Positions 21,876 to 33,014 of a stretch of 64,000 nucleotides of DNA are shown one piece after another; position 1 is the stretch's first letter, and every line of letters begins with the position of its first letter. Position numbers and translations under genes: made by a program. The DNA comes from Congeria kusceri (Eukaryota; Mollusca; Bivalvia; Myida; Dreissenidae), in assembly GCA_027627225.1 (NCBI GenBank), contig CM051032.1, forward strand, positions 66,495,045-66,559,044, read 5' to 3'. The notes below the pieces were generated by a model, which had not been told where the DNA came from, made no database searches, and saw only the letters and a list, made by a program, of their open reading frames with translations.

Positions 21876-22432
21876 GTGCCCCCCCCCCCCATCATTGATG
21901 GTGGGGGCATACACATTTCATTTTTTATTAAAAAGGGTCATAACTCCACGGATGGCGATAAAAACTCCACCAAAATATCGAGGTGAAAAAGTTCACATAC
22001 TGATTTATGTTTATAAAGTTCCATCACTCTGGTTATAATACTTTTTGAGTTACATTTGTACACTCGACACAAGTCCAAAAATGTCATTTTTTGCTAAAAA
22101 AAGGGCCATAACTGCACTGATGTCAGAAAAAAATGCACCAACATACCCATATGCACAAGTTCACATGTTGATTAATATGTATATAAAGTTTCCTCGCTGT
22201 AGCAGAAATACCTTTTGAGTTCCACGCGACACAAGTCCAAAAATATCATGTTTTGCTAAAAAAGGGTCATAACTCCACAGATGGCGGAAAAAACTGCACC
22301 AAATTACCCAAGTGCACAAGTTCACATAAGATTAATATGCTTATAAAAATTCATCACTCTAGCAATAATACTTTTTGAGTTACATTTGTATACGTATGCC
22401 CCCCCCCTCCCGCCCTCTAAAGTGGGGGCATA
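21876..22432. repeat. Hairpin-capped tandem array (three ~175-bp units)
   Basis: Three units share AAAGGGTCATAACTCCAC, AGTTCACAT, ATAAAGTT, TACTTTTTGAGTTACATT and CGACACAAGTCCAAAAATGT. Each end carries a C-tract hairpin: left about 21876-21910 (CCCCCCATCA…TGGTGGGGGCAT) and right 22395-22432 (ATGCCCCC…GGGGGCATA). The caps suggest a defined mobile unit rather than an open satellite. Confidence 0.8.
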
Positions 22433-22734
22433 AGAACAAGTTGATAAAAAAAATAAATTCTTATACAACTTATTCAAGCCAATGGTACAAACCAAAGCAA
22501 ATGTTTACTTGCAAAACTGTTATATATCATTTGTTTATTGGAACCTACTGTATTACAGTTTTTAACTGTGTAAATTGACTACATGCATGTTTTGCGAATA
22601 TTAGAAAAACAAATCCTTAAAATAATTTTTTTTCCCCAAATTGTTATACGCTTTCCAACTCAATTTTGCACATTGTCAAAATTTTAGTTGCTTTTTTTCG
22701 TTGCTTTTTTTCGTTCAGAAAACCAACCAACCCG

Positions 22735-22918
22735 AGGACGCTAAACATAGAATCAAATTGGTATGGCCTAATGTACATGCTGATTTACTCCAGATGCATC
22801 CACCAGCTATACAGATAACTATACGATATAAGTTACCGAAACGTTATTTTACCGATTTAAATGCGTTTTTTTTTATGTCCATTAGAAACAATTTCTGGAC
22901 TGCTGCTTTAAGCACTTA
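22735..22918 (+). repeat. Interspersed ~230-bp repeat, copy c
   Basis: Contains TAATGTACATGCTGATTTAC, ACAGATAACTATACGATA, a CGTTATTTTACCGATTTAAA stretch and TTTCTGGACTGCTGCTTTAA, matching 4095-4320. This copy is outside the duplication and ends cleanly at the poly-T/CTTTAAGC side. Confidence 0.7.
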
Positions 22919-23160
22919 AACTTGTGCAGTTGATGGAGTGAAACAGACACAGAGACAAATTGCAACAAGGTTTAGGCCCATTTTCAAAATGTTCCTTAGT
23001 AAAAACGTATTCTAACGTGACACGTGCACTGTTTTCTATAGACAAAGAACAAAATTTATTATTGTTAAAATACCAACATACAACCCGAAAAAATAGTTCC
23101 GAAACTGTAAAATATAGTTCGCATTGAATTGCAGAATATGTTGTCAGGTCATGTTAGAAT

Positions 23161-23331
23161 CTAAATAATTTTTGCATTACTTTTGTTGATCGGTTAATAA
23201 AACAACAATGTGTCGTTCTGATGCGGCATATTAAACCACTCGGAATGACGCCTTCGGTGTTTAATTCTATACATTCAACATCCAAATCGTTGTTTATTTG
23301 CCAATAAACAACTTTAAATTTAAATTATTTA
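23161..23331 (+). repeat. Three-hairpin ~172-bp element, copy B
   Basis: Outer arms CTAAATAATTTTTGC and TTTAAATTATTTA; a weakened left hairpin (TTGATCGGTTAATAAAACAAC); a core AAACCACTCGG…GGTGTTTAATTC between GATGC and a changed CATTC; a right hairpin GTTGTTTATTTGCCAATAAACAAC. It is the most decayed full-length copy but only 1-2 bp different in length from the others. Preceded by the family flank GTTAGAATC. Confidence 0.8.
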
Positions 23332-23790
23332 ATGAATTAAAATTTTTACATCCATAACACTCCTTTATGTGTCACTTTTATTCACAGTTCAATTTACACT
23401 AAAATGTTTTATTTGAGTAAATAGTTACTTTTTAAGTTACCTTTTGTAAATATATCTGAATTTCACATAGAAATTTTGTTATAAGTTTTCACTTCAATGC
23501 AAATAACACCAATGGAAGTTAAGATTGTTCAAGCAATTTTATCAATAAGGAACTTTATAATACTAAGCCAACAACTTTGAGATGTAAAATGCTATTTTTT
23601 CAATGAACATTTTTTCTTAAAACGAGGTAAATTTTAATGCACATTGCAAAACAAAAATGTGTTACAAGTTCAATTAAATGAACACATTAAAAAATCACAA
23701 AATAACAAATCAAATGCTTTTTATATATTTAAGCAGCATACAACTTGAATGACTGAATTGCAATGCTTAAACTGTTAAATGGACAGAAAA
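23332..23790. other. No gene or repeat recognised
   Basis: AT-rich sequence before the LINE fragment. Confidence 0.5.
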
Positions 23791-25156
<1,366 letters not shown>

Positions 25157-25228
25157 TCAAAACCCATTATTTTCGGAACAAGGCCGATGATTCCTATTTT
25201 TTAGGACTGTTTTAGTTTGAGTATACGA

Positions 25229-25253
25229 CAACAACAACAACAACAACAACAAC
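25229..25253. repeat. (CAA)n microsatellite
   Basis: About eight CAA units following GAGTATACGA. It marks the start of AT-rich sequence with no recognised gene up to 26400. Confidence 0.9.
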
Positions 25254-26400
25254 ATTTATTTCAGCAATAAAGCTTACAAAAAAGCTTCTAGACTACAATA
25301 ATGAATATACAAATGTTATATACCAGTGGTTAAGATTGCTGTTATTGTTAGTGAATTAAGGAGGAAGTAATATATTAATCGTGCGAATATAAATACTGTG
25401 AAATGTTAGTGTTTTCATTTTAAGTGTCTCTATTACAATGGTGATATGCCTTGATTGAATAGAAACAATAACGCTTAAATAAATGCGTATGTAATTAATA
25501 TCAATAATTGTGATGTTTCTCAACTATTAAGAATGTTGATAACGTTATAACTATACAATATGGCAAGTACAAAATTTTTTTTACACAATATATCGAATGT
25601 AAAGTGCTTTCATCGGCAAACAAAGTATGAAGTACAGACATTTTATGAAAAAAAATAGGGATATTAACTATTTACGCGTTTTGCTTTAGTTTCTAGTAAA
25701 TTATATCTGAGAGTCGTAATTCTACATAATTTTTAGAATACACTTACACAGCAAGTAAAAGTACCATATAACATCAACAATTGAAAAGAATGTATTGATA
25801 TTATGAATTTTAAACGTTAATCTCTCAATATATATACAAGATATCTGTATACAAATACAAGCATTCTTAAACAAAAAGGGAATGTACAACTATTTACAAT
25901 AAGTACAATAATATGCATATACACGTAATGTTAAACTACAGTGGATATTGAAAGAATTTACTGGACATAAACATAAATAACAAATGTATACGAACATTTC
26001 GTTTTACTATATAACTGATATATCCGTGTTGTCTGTAAGGAAACCAGCAACTATAGTAGAAATAATTAGTTACTTTCGATTTTGATGAATGGAAATAACA
26101 ATAGCTTGGGAGGAGTTTTAACTATTCGTGGTAAAACCCGGATCGGTCTATTGTTTGCTGTGTGTATCTGTAAAACATCGTTATATACTGGAAGCACAAA
26201 ACAAATACAACGCCATTCCTCTTTGTTTGAATTCTGAAACCAATTGTTTACTATACATTAATCCAAAATAGCACATTCCAAACTAAAGTGTCCGTGTGAA
26301 ACAATAATAGTTAATGTACTGTGTACATGTGCTATTATTACACGCCATCAATGAAGCGACAGATGTTTGTAAAGTCTTCTGATGTTCATCTGCTCTAAAA
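25254..26400. other. No gene recognised
   Basis: AT-rich non-coding sequence without splice-supported frames. Confidence 0.5.
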
Positions 26401-26402
26401 AC

Positions 26403-26540
26403 TAGCATCACGCTCGAATTTATGAGCATGATGCTCGGCCGAAAGAGCAAGATGCACGTTTACTGAGCATCATGCTTGTTCATTGAGCATGATGCTCGAT
26501 CTTACGAGCATGATGCTCGTATCTATGAGCATGATGCTGC
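26403..26540. repeat. Array of seven GAGCATGATGCTC palindromes, 20-21 bp spacing
   Basis: Units start at about 26403 (degenerate), 26424, 26445 (degenerate), 26465, 26485, 26506 and 26527. The core GAGCAT-N-ATGCTC is a perfect 13-bp palindrome around one central base. The linkers (CGAATTTAT, TGTTCATT, CGATCTTAC, CGTATCTAT) vary in sequence but hardly in length. The spacing equals two DNA helical turns. The region has no gene and no other recognised element. Confidence 0.9.
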
Positions 26541-27573
26541 CTTAGATATTAAAGACCCTAATCGTAACCCATAAACACCAAACACACAAGAAAACGAAAG
26601 AAAACAAAGTAATTTTAACTGTAGCTAAAAAACGATTTAGAATGTAAAGGGGAATCTAATTCAATAATAACACTGTGTCAATTAAGTTCAATATAATATT
26701 GATATTATAATTATAGATTAATAAAACATAATTAAATAATAATATGTGACTTCAGAAACTAATACTAGCAGCTTTGTGACTACAATGACATTGCTGAACA
26801 AACGAAATATGCCAATTATGAGAAATTAAACAATGCGTTTGAAACATCTACTGTCATCGCTACATATTATGCTAGGTTCCCACTATCGTGCGATCCGTCA
26901 TGAACGCCACGATTGGCTACTCGCAGCTGATCGTTGTAGTTCTCTTAGATTTCAGGCTTGGATACGATGTGATTCATATTGGCCTTGTTTCTGGGCTGAA
27001 GACAGCCGTATACGGCTATCTGAAGCAAAATAACAGAGCCAATATGAATTCAACTTATTAATGACAAGTTTATTAATTAACTTCATAATATCATGCAGCA
27101 CATTTCGGTTTCAATAGTACAAGTATCATAACTTTTGTTTCAGACGGTAATACGTTCGCGTTAAGACTTTGACGTCTGCCAACTCAATTTCCGACGCATA
27201 ATATCTGCTTATAGTGAAAGTCGCAAAACGTTTAACACCACCAATCGATATTCACTGTTATCCCTACTTCGTCTCGGTAAACCTGGGAGTGCTACATGTA
27301 GAAACTTTTAATAACAAATACAAAGAGCAAAATATGTAAGCGTTTTCAAAATGGCGTCAAAAAAACTTTGAGGCCGAAGTAATCCTGAATCCGGATTGGT
27401 CGAATCTCGTATTGGCCGCGTTATTCCCTATTACCCGTTTATTTCCCGTATTGGCCGAGTTTTTTTTATTTAATGGCGAGGTTTACATTGTATCAAGCTA
27501 ACAAACCTATCAGATTCTAGTTTAATATTGTAACTTAATTAATAATATTTTGTCTTGCTGATTCAGATATTTG
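26541..27573. other. No gene recognised
   Basis: A more GC-rich patch at 26850-27030 and 27340-27450 lacks a coherent reading frame with splice sites. It may be an unidentified old repeat. Confidence 0.4.
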
Positions 27574-27822
27574 TACACTCAACAAAAGTTATAAAGCCCC
27601 AAATGGAAATAAATGGAAATTGTTGTATTTTCTTTATTTATGAGAATTGCAGCTTGAGATATCAGCTAGGATTATTTGAGTTATACATACAAGTGTTCAT
27701 ACCAAAATATTTGAAAAAAAATACGAAAGAATTTTTTGTTCACCATGGCCCATCTGAAATTCTTATAAATAAAGAAAATACAACAATGCCCATTTGGTGC
27801 GTTATAACTTTTGTTGAGTGTA
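27574..27822. mobile_element. MITE, Tc1/mariner-like ends
   Basis: Terminal inverted repeats begin TACACTCAACAAAAGTTATAA on the left, mirrored by TTATAACTTTTGTTGAGTGTA on the right. The similarity extends inward to about 75 bp per arm (AAATTGTTGTATTTTCTTTA / TAAAGAAAATACAACAATG). The TA at each end fits a TA target duplication. It is 249 bp with no coding capacity; the 96-codon frame through it is an artefact. Confidence 0.85.
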
Positions 27823-28049
27823 TGTGTAAACTAATCAATGATTAACAAGCAAAAGAGATAAGCGAAATATAAGAAATTAAATAAATACAACCAAAACAAA
27901 CTTTCGAAATATGTGTTTGGCATTGCTATATATAAGTGAATACCAAGACCTCGAAATGTTTTATTCACACTATCATGGGCCTGCTAAGTCAGATATATGT
28001 AAATGTTGGTTATACATCGAAAGCTCAAACACTGCATTTTTTTCATAAA

Positions 28050-28330
28050 AAAAATGTATAAGGATTGCGCATGACCGGTAATCGTGTAATAAGGGCTGAC
28101 AGAAGACAGCCAGGTGCCATTTTTTTGTTTTAGTTTCGTCTCATGTCTCTGAAATTACAAATACATGTATATTATTTTTATAATAGATATAAAAATGTAT
28201 AAGGACTGCGCATGACCGGTAATCGTCACATAGGGGCTGACAGAAGACAGCCAGATGCCATTTTTTGTTTTAGTTTCGTCGCATGTCTCTGAAATTACAT
28301 ATAAATATATATTATTTTTATAATAGATTT
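28050..28330. repeat. Tandem duplication of ~141 bp
   Basis: Two adjacent near-identical blocks, each running from AAAAATGTATAAGGA through GCGCATGACCGGTAATCGT, GGGCTGACAGAAGACAGCCA and a TTTTAGTTTCGTC stretch to TATTATTTTTATAATAGAT. Confidence 0.9.
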
Positions 28331-28753
28331 TTGAAATCAAATAACATGTACCCCAAAAAATAATAGTTGTAAAGTTTTTGTAACAAGATCGTATATTACT
28401 ACTACTATCAAAACAATATTTGATTTGGAGATTTGGTTGTAAGCAAATTGAAAATGATCGTGTTGTGAACAGTGTATTACAATCAATTTAAGAACTATAT
28501 ATTGGTATTCCATTACGTTGCATATTGATATTGTCTGTTTATAGACAGGAGTCACAAGCTTGCTAAAAGGTCATTGTATAATACTGGTGCCAATGATGAT
28601 GCGCTCCCGACAAAAACGAACTACAAATAACAGCGCAAAAATTCAGAGGATGCGAAGTGGCGACGTAACTATTGAACTCAATTGTCTTGCATAACCATTA
28701 ATGATCATATCCAATTGCAATTTCTATACTTCTGTTTATTATTATTCCAGACA
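28331..28753. other. No gene recognised
   Basis: AT-rich sequence leading to a possible exon at 28754. Confidence 0.4.
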
Positions 28754-28915
28754 AGGTCAACTGCTTCCGTGAAGATAATATTCTTTCAAAAACACTGCCG
28801 TGTGTTTAGGGCACTGAACAACTGTGTGAAGTGCGTCAACCCTGAAAAAACTCGGCAAAATGTTTATCATCTTTATATGTACTCTTCGTCAGACACTCCA
28901 AAAGCGAATGAATAG
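28754..28915 (+). CDS. Possible terminal coding exon, cysteine-containing (low confidence)
   Basis: The acceptor TTATTATTCCAG is followed by an open frame, TRSTASVKIIFF… then HCRVFRALNNCVKCVNPEK, ending SDTPKANE at a TAG. A second frame from the same acceptor also gives a short Cys-containing tail (KVNCFRED…LPCV). Neither matches a known domain, and no partner exon in compatible phase was found. It may be a degenerate exon or chance. Confidence 0.25.
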   Translation, partial: RSTASVKIIFFQKHCRVFRALNNCVKCVNPEKTRQNVYHLYMYSSSDTPKANE

Positions 28916-29649
28916 TAAAAGGCATACAGACAAACGGGATATTTGTACGTCTATTATCATATTCACGTTTAAGATTATTTTCTTTTTAATCCAAACATAT
29001 GGCATTGAGCATAGATGAACAGCAAGGGCGACTACTGCAGAGATATTGACCTCTATTGTACTCAGTTCATGGAGTTATTCACATGCAGCAAAATAAACCT
29101 CTCAGTACACGAATATCAGCAAAATATATCATATTCACACATAAAGAGACAAAAAACTTAAACATTATTACTCGCTAAAAATGTAAACAAATTTTGGAAA
29201 CTTTTGACGTCGCCATATGAGTAGGAGAATATCGATGTAATCGAAATAATTCGGGTTAGGTATGTGCTCACGCCATAAAATACAACACTTTCGGAAATTC
29301 GAAGATGTTTCACATTGATATGGTTTTATAATCATGCTGAACTGTCTTATCGCAAAGCACGTATGTTTCATAGCATGCTATGTTGAATAAGTCATATATA
29401 CGTGTTACATAAAAGCGGACATGTGCCTTTAATGCGCTTCCTAATAATCAAAATACTGACGTTAGTTATTATAACATTAGAACTTATCTCCACTTACATT
29501 TAAAGAAGTAAATGCTTCATATTGTATTCGATCTTAAAAATGTTAAAACATATAATATGGTATAACCTTATAGCGTCCTATTGTAAATTTACTGTTAATT
29601 CATTTATTAATCTCCCAAAGAAAATAGTTCAGCCATGAAATGTACGAAC

Positions 29650-29764
29650 CTCAAGGAATTCGTTTTTGGAGTCACGATTGTTTGGTGCAACACACCAAGA
29701 TAACGAAATGTCGCCGTACTTTGGGTACACATCAGGGGGTCCTATTACTTGTGCCGCACTCCAG
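29650..29764 (-). CDS. Exon with GPPDVYPKYGD motif (discoidin-like, as in FBXL4-type proteins)
   Basis: On the minus strand the acceptor ATTGGCAG and donor CTTGAG|GTTCGT enclose 1 + 114 bases, all open. The peptide is WSAAQVIGPPDVYPKYGDIS, then LSWCVAPNN… ending NEFLE. The W-S-A-x-Q-[VI]-I-G-P-P-x-V-Y-P-x-Y-G-D pattern recalls the N-terminal discoidin-like region of FBXL4 and related metazoan extracellular proteins; this is from memory and not verified. It needs two bases from the previous exon, which is what the sushi exon at 31177-31300 leaves (AA|C). A downstream partner exon was not found, so the gene is incomplete or decayed. Confidence 0.6.
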
Positions 29765-29894
29765 CTGCCAATAGAATGCCCGAATCTTATAAATTACGTC
29801 TACATGATAAACATCCTAGGTTCTGTTTGTCCACCCCAACATCTAAACGATTTTCAAACCAAAATAACAGACAGAATCATGACGCTGTTTGTGC

Positions 29895-30122
29895 TAAGTT
29901 GAGCTAAGAGCTAAGAGGTCGTAGTGGTGTTGTGGATATGGCGTCCGCCTTGCGATCGGGAGGTCCCGGGTTCGATCCTCACTCATGGAGCGTTCTCAAG
30001 ATCTTTCCAAAGACACCAAGTACTGATTCTACCCAGAAACGGAATTGAGAGTGTCACTATAAGCCTATGGCTTTCGATGCAATCGAGCTTAAATAAATAT
30101 GTTTACATTAAGTTGAGCTAAG
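29895..30122 (+). mobile_element. tRNA-derived SINE with perfect 14-bp target duplication
   Basis: The body, 29909-30108, is bounded by identical TAAGTTGAGCTAAG repeats (29895-29908 and 30109-30122). The head has polymerase III-like boxes: a degenerate A box around GTAGTGGTGTTGTGG and a good B box GGGTTCGATCC. The body contains CCAAAGACACCAAGTACTGA and TTCTACCCAGAAACGGA, similar in style to mollusc SINEs. The 3' end is AAATAAATATGTTTACAT. The intact target duplication indicates a fairly recent insertion. Confidence 0.9.
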
Positions 30123-31176
30123 TTGATCAAACCATAGATTTAAATGTTTAACAACAATATACTTATTAACAACACACACTATAGTCTTTCATAGTGGCAT
30201 ACCAGTTGTCCGTTATATACATGAAGGTGATTCTGTGTCATAAATACAAATCATTCAATTATAAGGGTGTTCCATGAAAATGTAGAACATAGTGCGAGTA
30301 CAGTATTATTGAAGATATTATAGAGATAATAATGGACTTGCTTGTCGCTTGTGTACTGTGATGAAAATGCACGAATGTGTGAAACCCATTGCTCAGCTGT
30401 AAACAACAATGGGAAAATGTATTGATTTATAGCCGTGAGCACAAAATATAATATTTTTAATCAAAACATATACATGTATTTAAACTTTGACCAATAGTTC
30501 ATGAAGTTTTATTATCATGTTCCAGAGGTCAACAAGCAAAACGTTAACTTTTCAATTAACAAACCTTTGAACCATAATAAGATGATGGTTATACAAATAA
30601 AATGGTGTTGGCTTTTTATATGAATGTTGGTATTTAGACATCGGCATAGAATCTCGTAGTTCCATCTGAAAGAAGACCATTTGGTGAACAGAAATATGAT
30701 AGTTTAGTAATATAAATTTTACTTCTTTGCAAATTCTTAATTACGAAAACAACAATCAATTTGAATGTTTAGATAATACAGAAATCGCCAAATGTTTTCC
30801 CAACTGTCTAAAAATGTGTCAAAAACACATAAAACACATATACATAAACACTAATCTTGTATCGCATCTAGTAATGGATTTTTGAGTCCAAATAATAGGC
30901 AATATATTTGCAACGAAACAAATATCATGTGTAATATGTGGTTTCAATTAATATATTTTTCATTATTTCCTTAAATTCAAAACTACAGAAAAAAGTTTAA
31001 ACGGCAAACAAAATACACCAAGAGCACTGCAAACATTCAACGTAGTTTAGCACTGCAAATCACAGCCAAATGTATATGTTTAAAAAAATAAATGCTTAAA
31101 ATACATATAACCGTCCTTGTAAGACACTCTAGAATAAATAAAGTTTAAAATAATCAGAAACCAAGTCGTTCTCTAC
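30123..31176. other. No further exon recognised (probable intron of the minus-strand sushi gene)
   Basis: A minus-strand acceptor-like TTCTTTCAG near 30665 opens a short frame (WNYEILCRCLN) that could follow the sushi exon in phase. It lacks the conserved Cys-Gly-x-Trp of a sushi second half and is not called. Confidence 0.35.
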
Positions 31177-31300
31177 TTGGTAACGATCTTCTCGCCCTGA
31201 AGCGTATATCCAGGCAGACATGTTACCAGTTTTCTGTTGCCCTCACTATACATATTGCCATGGACTTGCCCGTGGTGTACTTTCCCGAATCGCCGACATT
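31177..31300 (-). CDS. Sushi/CCP domain exon (first half)
   Basis: On the minus strand the acceptor TTGAATAACAG and donor ACCAA|GTAGAG enclose 124 bases: two bases, 40 codons, two bases. The peptide begins CRRFGKVHHGQVHGNMYSEG and continues …KLVTCLPGYTLQGEKIVT, the typical sushi N-half with Cys1, hydrophobic-Gly spacing, Cys2 and the C-x-x-GY-x-L-x-G turn. The second half with Cys3/Cys4 should lie in the next exon and was not located. Its phase and strand match the exon at 29650-29764, 1.4 kb downstream. Likely part of a secreted or cell-surface multidomain protein. Confidence 0.75.
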
Positions 31301-32019
31301 CTGTTATTCAAAACGTATATGCGTATACATGTAAGCAAATCAAAACAATAGTTTTCATCGAATGTCAATAATATATATAGTTGGTTAATTTATGATAATA
31401 GGAAGTAAATTAGTTTTACAATATAAAAATATCAAATAACATAATTAACCGTAATCAGTTACAATGTAAACGATTGGAATGATGTTTTAGAAGATTATTA
31501 TCTAAAAAGGTTAAATTTATTAAGATTAAACATTTTGGATAGTATTTTCATCATTTTCAGGTGTTTTATATAGATATCTTCATTAACAATAGACACTTCA
31601 TTAAAACATTTGTGGTTGTTTGCTAGTGGTTCTCAAATCATTTTCTCGATATTCTTACCTGACCCTTTTTCATTAAGTCATTGACAATTCTGGAAAATGC
31701 ACAAACAGTAGATTTCGATGTCTTTTTTGCAAACATTTTTTGAAAACTAGTTGCAATGCGATAATTGCGATGGCTGTGCTATAAGGTAAAGTTTTGCTTT
31801 TTCTTTGATAATTTTCTTTCCAATGATGATAAATGATGTTAATGCAGACATCAAAGTTGCGTGTACAAATAACTGGATGCAAGTCTTGCAACTTTTGGAA
31901 ATCAAATTTATCAATCAATTTTTATGGTCATACGCAAACTGTAAGTTTGGTTAACATTGAATCAAAGATCGTGTGTGCAAGCCAATCATTGATAACTCGT
32001 TGATGTATTTATCCAAACA
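31301..32019. other. No confident gene
   Basis: A minus-strand donor-like GGGTCAG|GTAAGA at 31657-31659 follows an open frame (KSTVCAFSRIVNDLMKKGQ). Its phase does not fit the sushi exon and no acceptor was identified. Confidence 0.35.
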
Positions 32020-32590
32020 CAAGGGGCAATAACTATGGTGTTTCTGGACAAATCATGCTTATATTCTACTTCAACTGTAGTCTTACGTTCATAGACAAAC
32101 TGTTCACGATTGGTGAAGATTGGATGGAAAATGAAGTCTCTATCCCGAATAATGTCCATTTTACATATTTTTTTTCACAAATACATGACATTAACTCTGG
32201 TGTTTCTGGTCCAATCTTGCTTATATTCGACTTCACCTTTAATCTTATGGTCATAGACAAACTGTGCAAGATTGGATGAAAAATGAAGTCTCTATCCTGT
32301 ATAATGTCAATTTTTGCATATATTTTTTCACAAACAAAGGACAATAACTCTGATGTTTCTGGTCCGATCTTGCTTATATTCGACTTCAACTGTAATCTCA
32401 TGGTAATCAACAAACTGTGCAAGATCGGTGAAGATTGGATGAAAATGTCTCCCTCAATCATGAAAAATGTCCATTTGTGTATATTTTTAAAATAGAGAAA
32501 GGGCAATAACTCTGGTGTTTGAAACACGATCTGGCCCATTTTTGACATCTGTCGAGATCTGATGGTCATACACAAACTGTGAAAAATAAA
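32020..32590. repeat. Tandem array of ~150-155-bp units (GGGCAATAACTC type)
   Basis: About four units with AAGGGCAATAACTCTGGTGT, TTCTGGTCCAATCTTGCTTA, TATTCGACTTCAACTGTAAT, GGTCATAGACAAACTGTGCA and GATTGGATGAAAATG. A 176-codon minus frame runs through the units and is produced by the repeat itself. Confidence 0.9.
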
Positions 32591-32782
32591 ATTCAATATT
32601 AATTCAACACATAGATCTACAATGAATTAAGTATGTTGAAAATATTATAAATGTATTTGATTTAAATACAATAGATGTACACACAATAAAGTGAGTGGTA
32701 CTGCAGGTGGGTATTTTATATGAGTAATTATATAACATCACATGTTACATAATTTTATCTTTGATTTATACATTTTAACTGA

Positions 32783-32815
32783 TAGATAGATGCTTTATTT
32801 CCTCCAAACCAGGAG
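32783..32815 (-). mobile_element. Probable LINE 3' terminus with GATA tail
   Basis: On the minus strand, GGAGGAAATAAAGCATCTATCTATC: an AATAAAGC signal followed by short (ATCT)n, typical of a truncated LINE end. Only the terminus is recognisable. Confidence 0.35.
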
Positions 32816-32991
32816 AGCATGATATATTTACAATAACTATGAACAAGAAATCAATATAAGTCTAAACACACCATTGTATTATAATATTAATACGTACTTA
32901 GAGTAATCATCAAAATCACGATATAGATACGTAATTGTGGAAAAAGTAAACAACAACACGCGAAATCAGTCAATTCAATTTATCTTTCAAC

Positions 32992-33014
32992 GTTTCGGCT
33001 TCCGCCTTCATCAG
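32992..33014 (-). ncRNA. Hammerhead-ribozyme core-like motif (Penelope-type remnant)
   Basis: On the minus strand: CTGATGA, a 3-bp stem II (GGC…GCC) with a GGAA loop, then GAAAC. CTGATGA…GAAA with this stem is the conserved catalytic core of hammerheads, and a TTTCGGC…GCCTTCATCAG context is characteristic of Penelope-like elements. No convincing stem III or cleavage triplet was found nearby, so it is probably inactive. Confidence 0.4.

Noticed and set aside
26403..26540. CRISPR-like array
   Set aside because: The repeats are palindromic with ~8-bp linkers, far too short for spacers, in a eukaryotic genome with no cas genes.
29168..29371. 67-codon minus frame near the discoidin-like exon
   Set aside because: No splice sites in phase with 29650-29764 and no similarity to the expected second half of that domain.
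31659..31740. Possible minus-strand exon (KSTVCAFSRIVNDLMKKGQ) before GTAAGA
   Set aside because: No acceptor found and its phase does not fit the sushi exon; the helix-turn-helix look is too vague.
32066..32596. 176-codon minus-strand open frame
   Set aside because: It runs through a degenerate tandem array and repeats with it; no splice sites, domain or start context.
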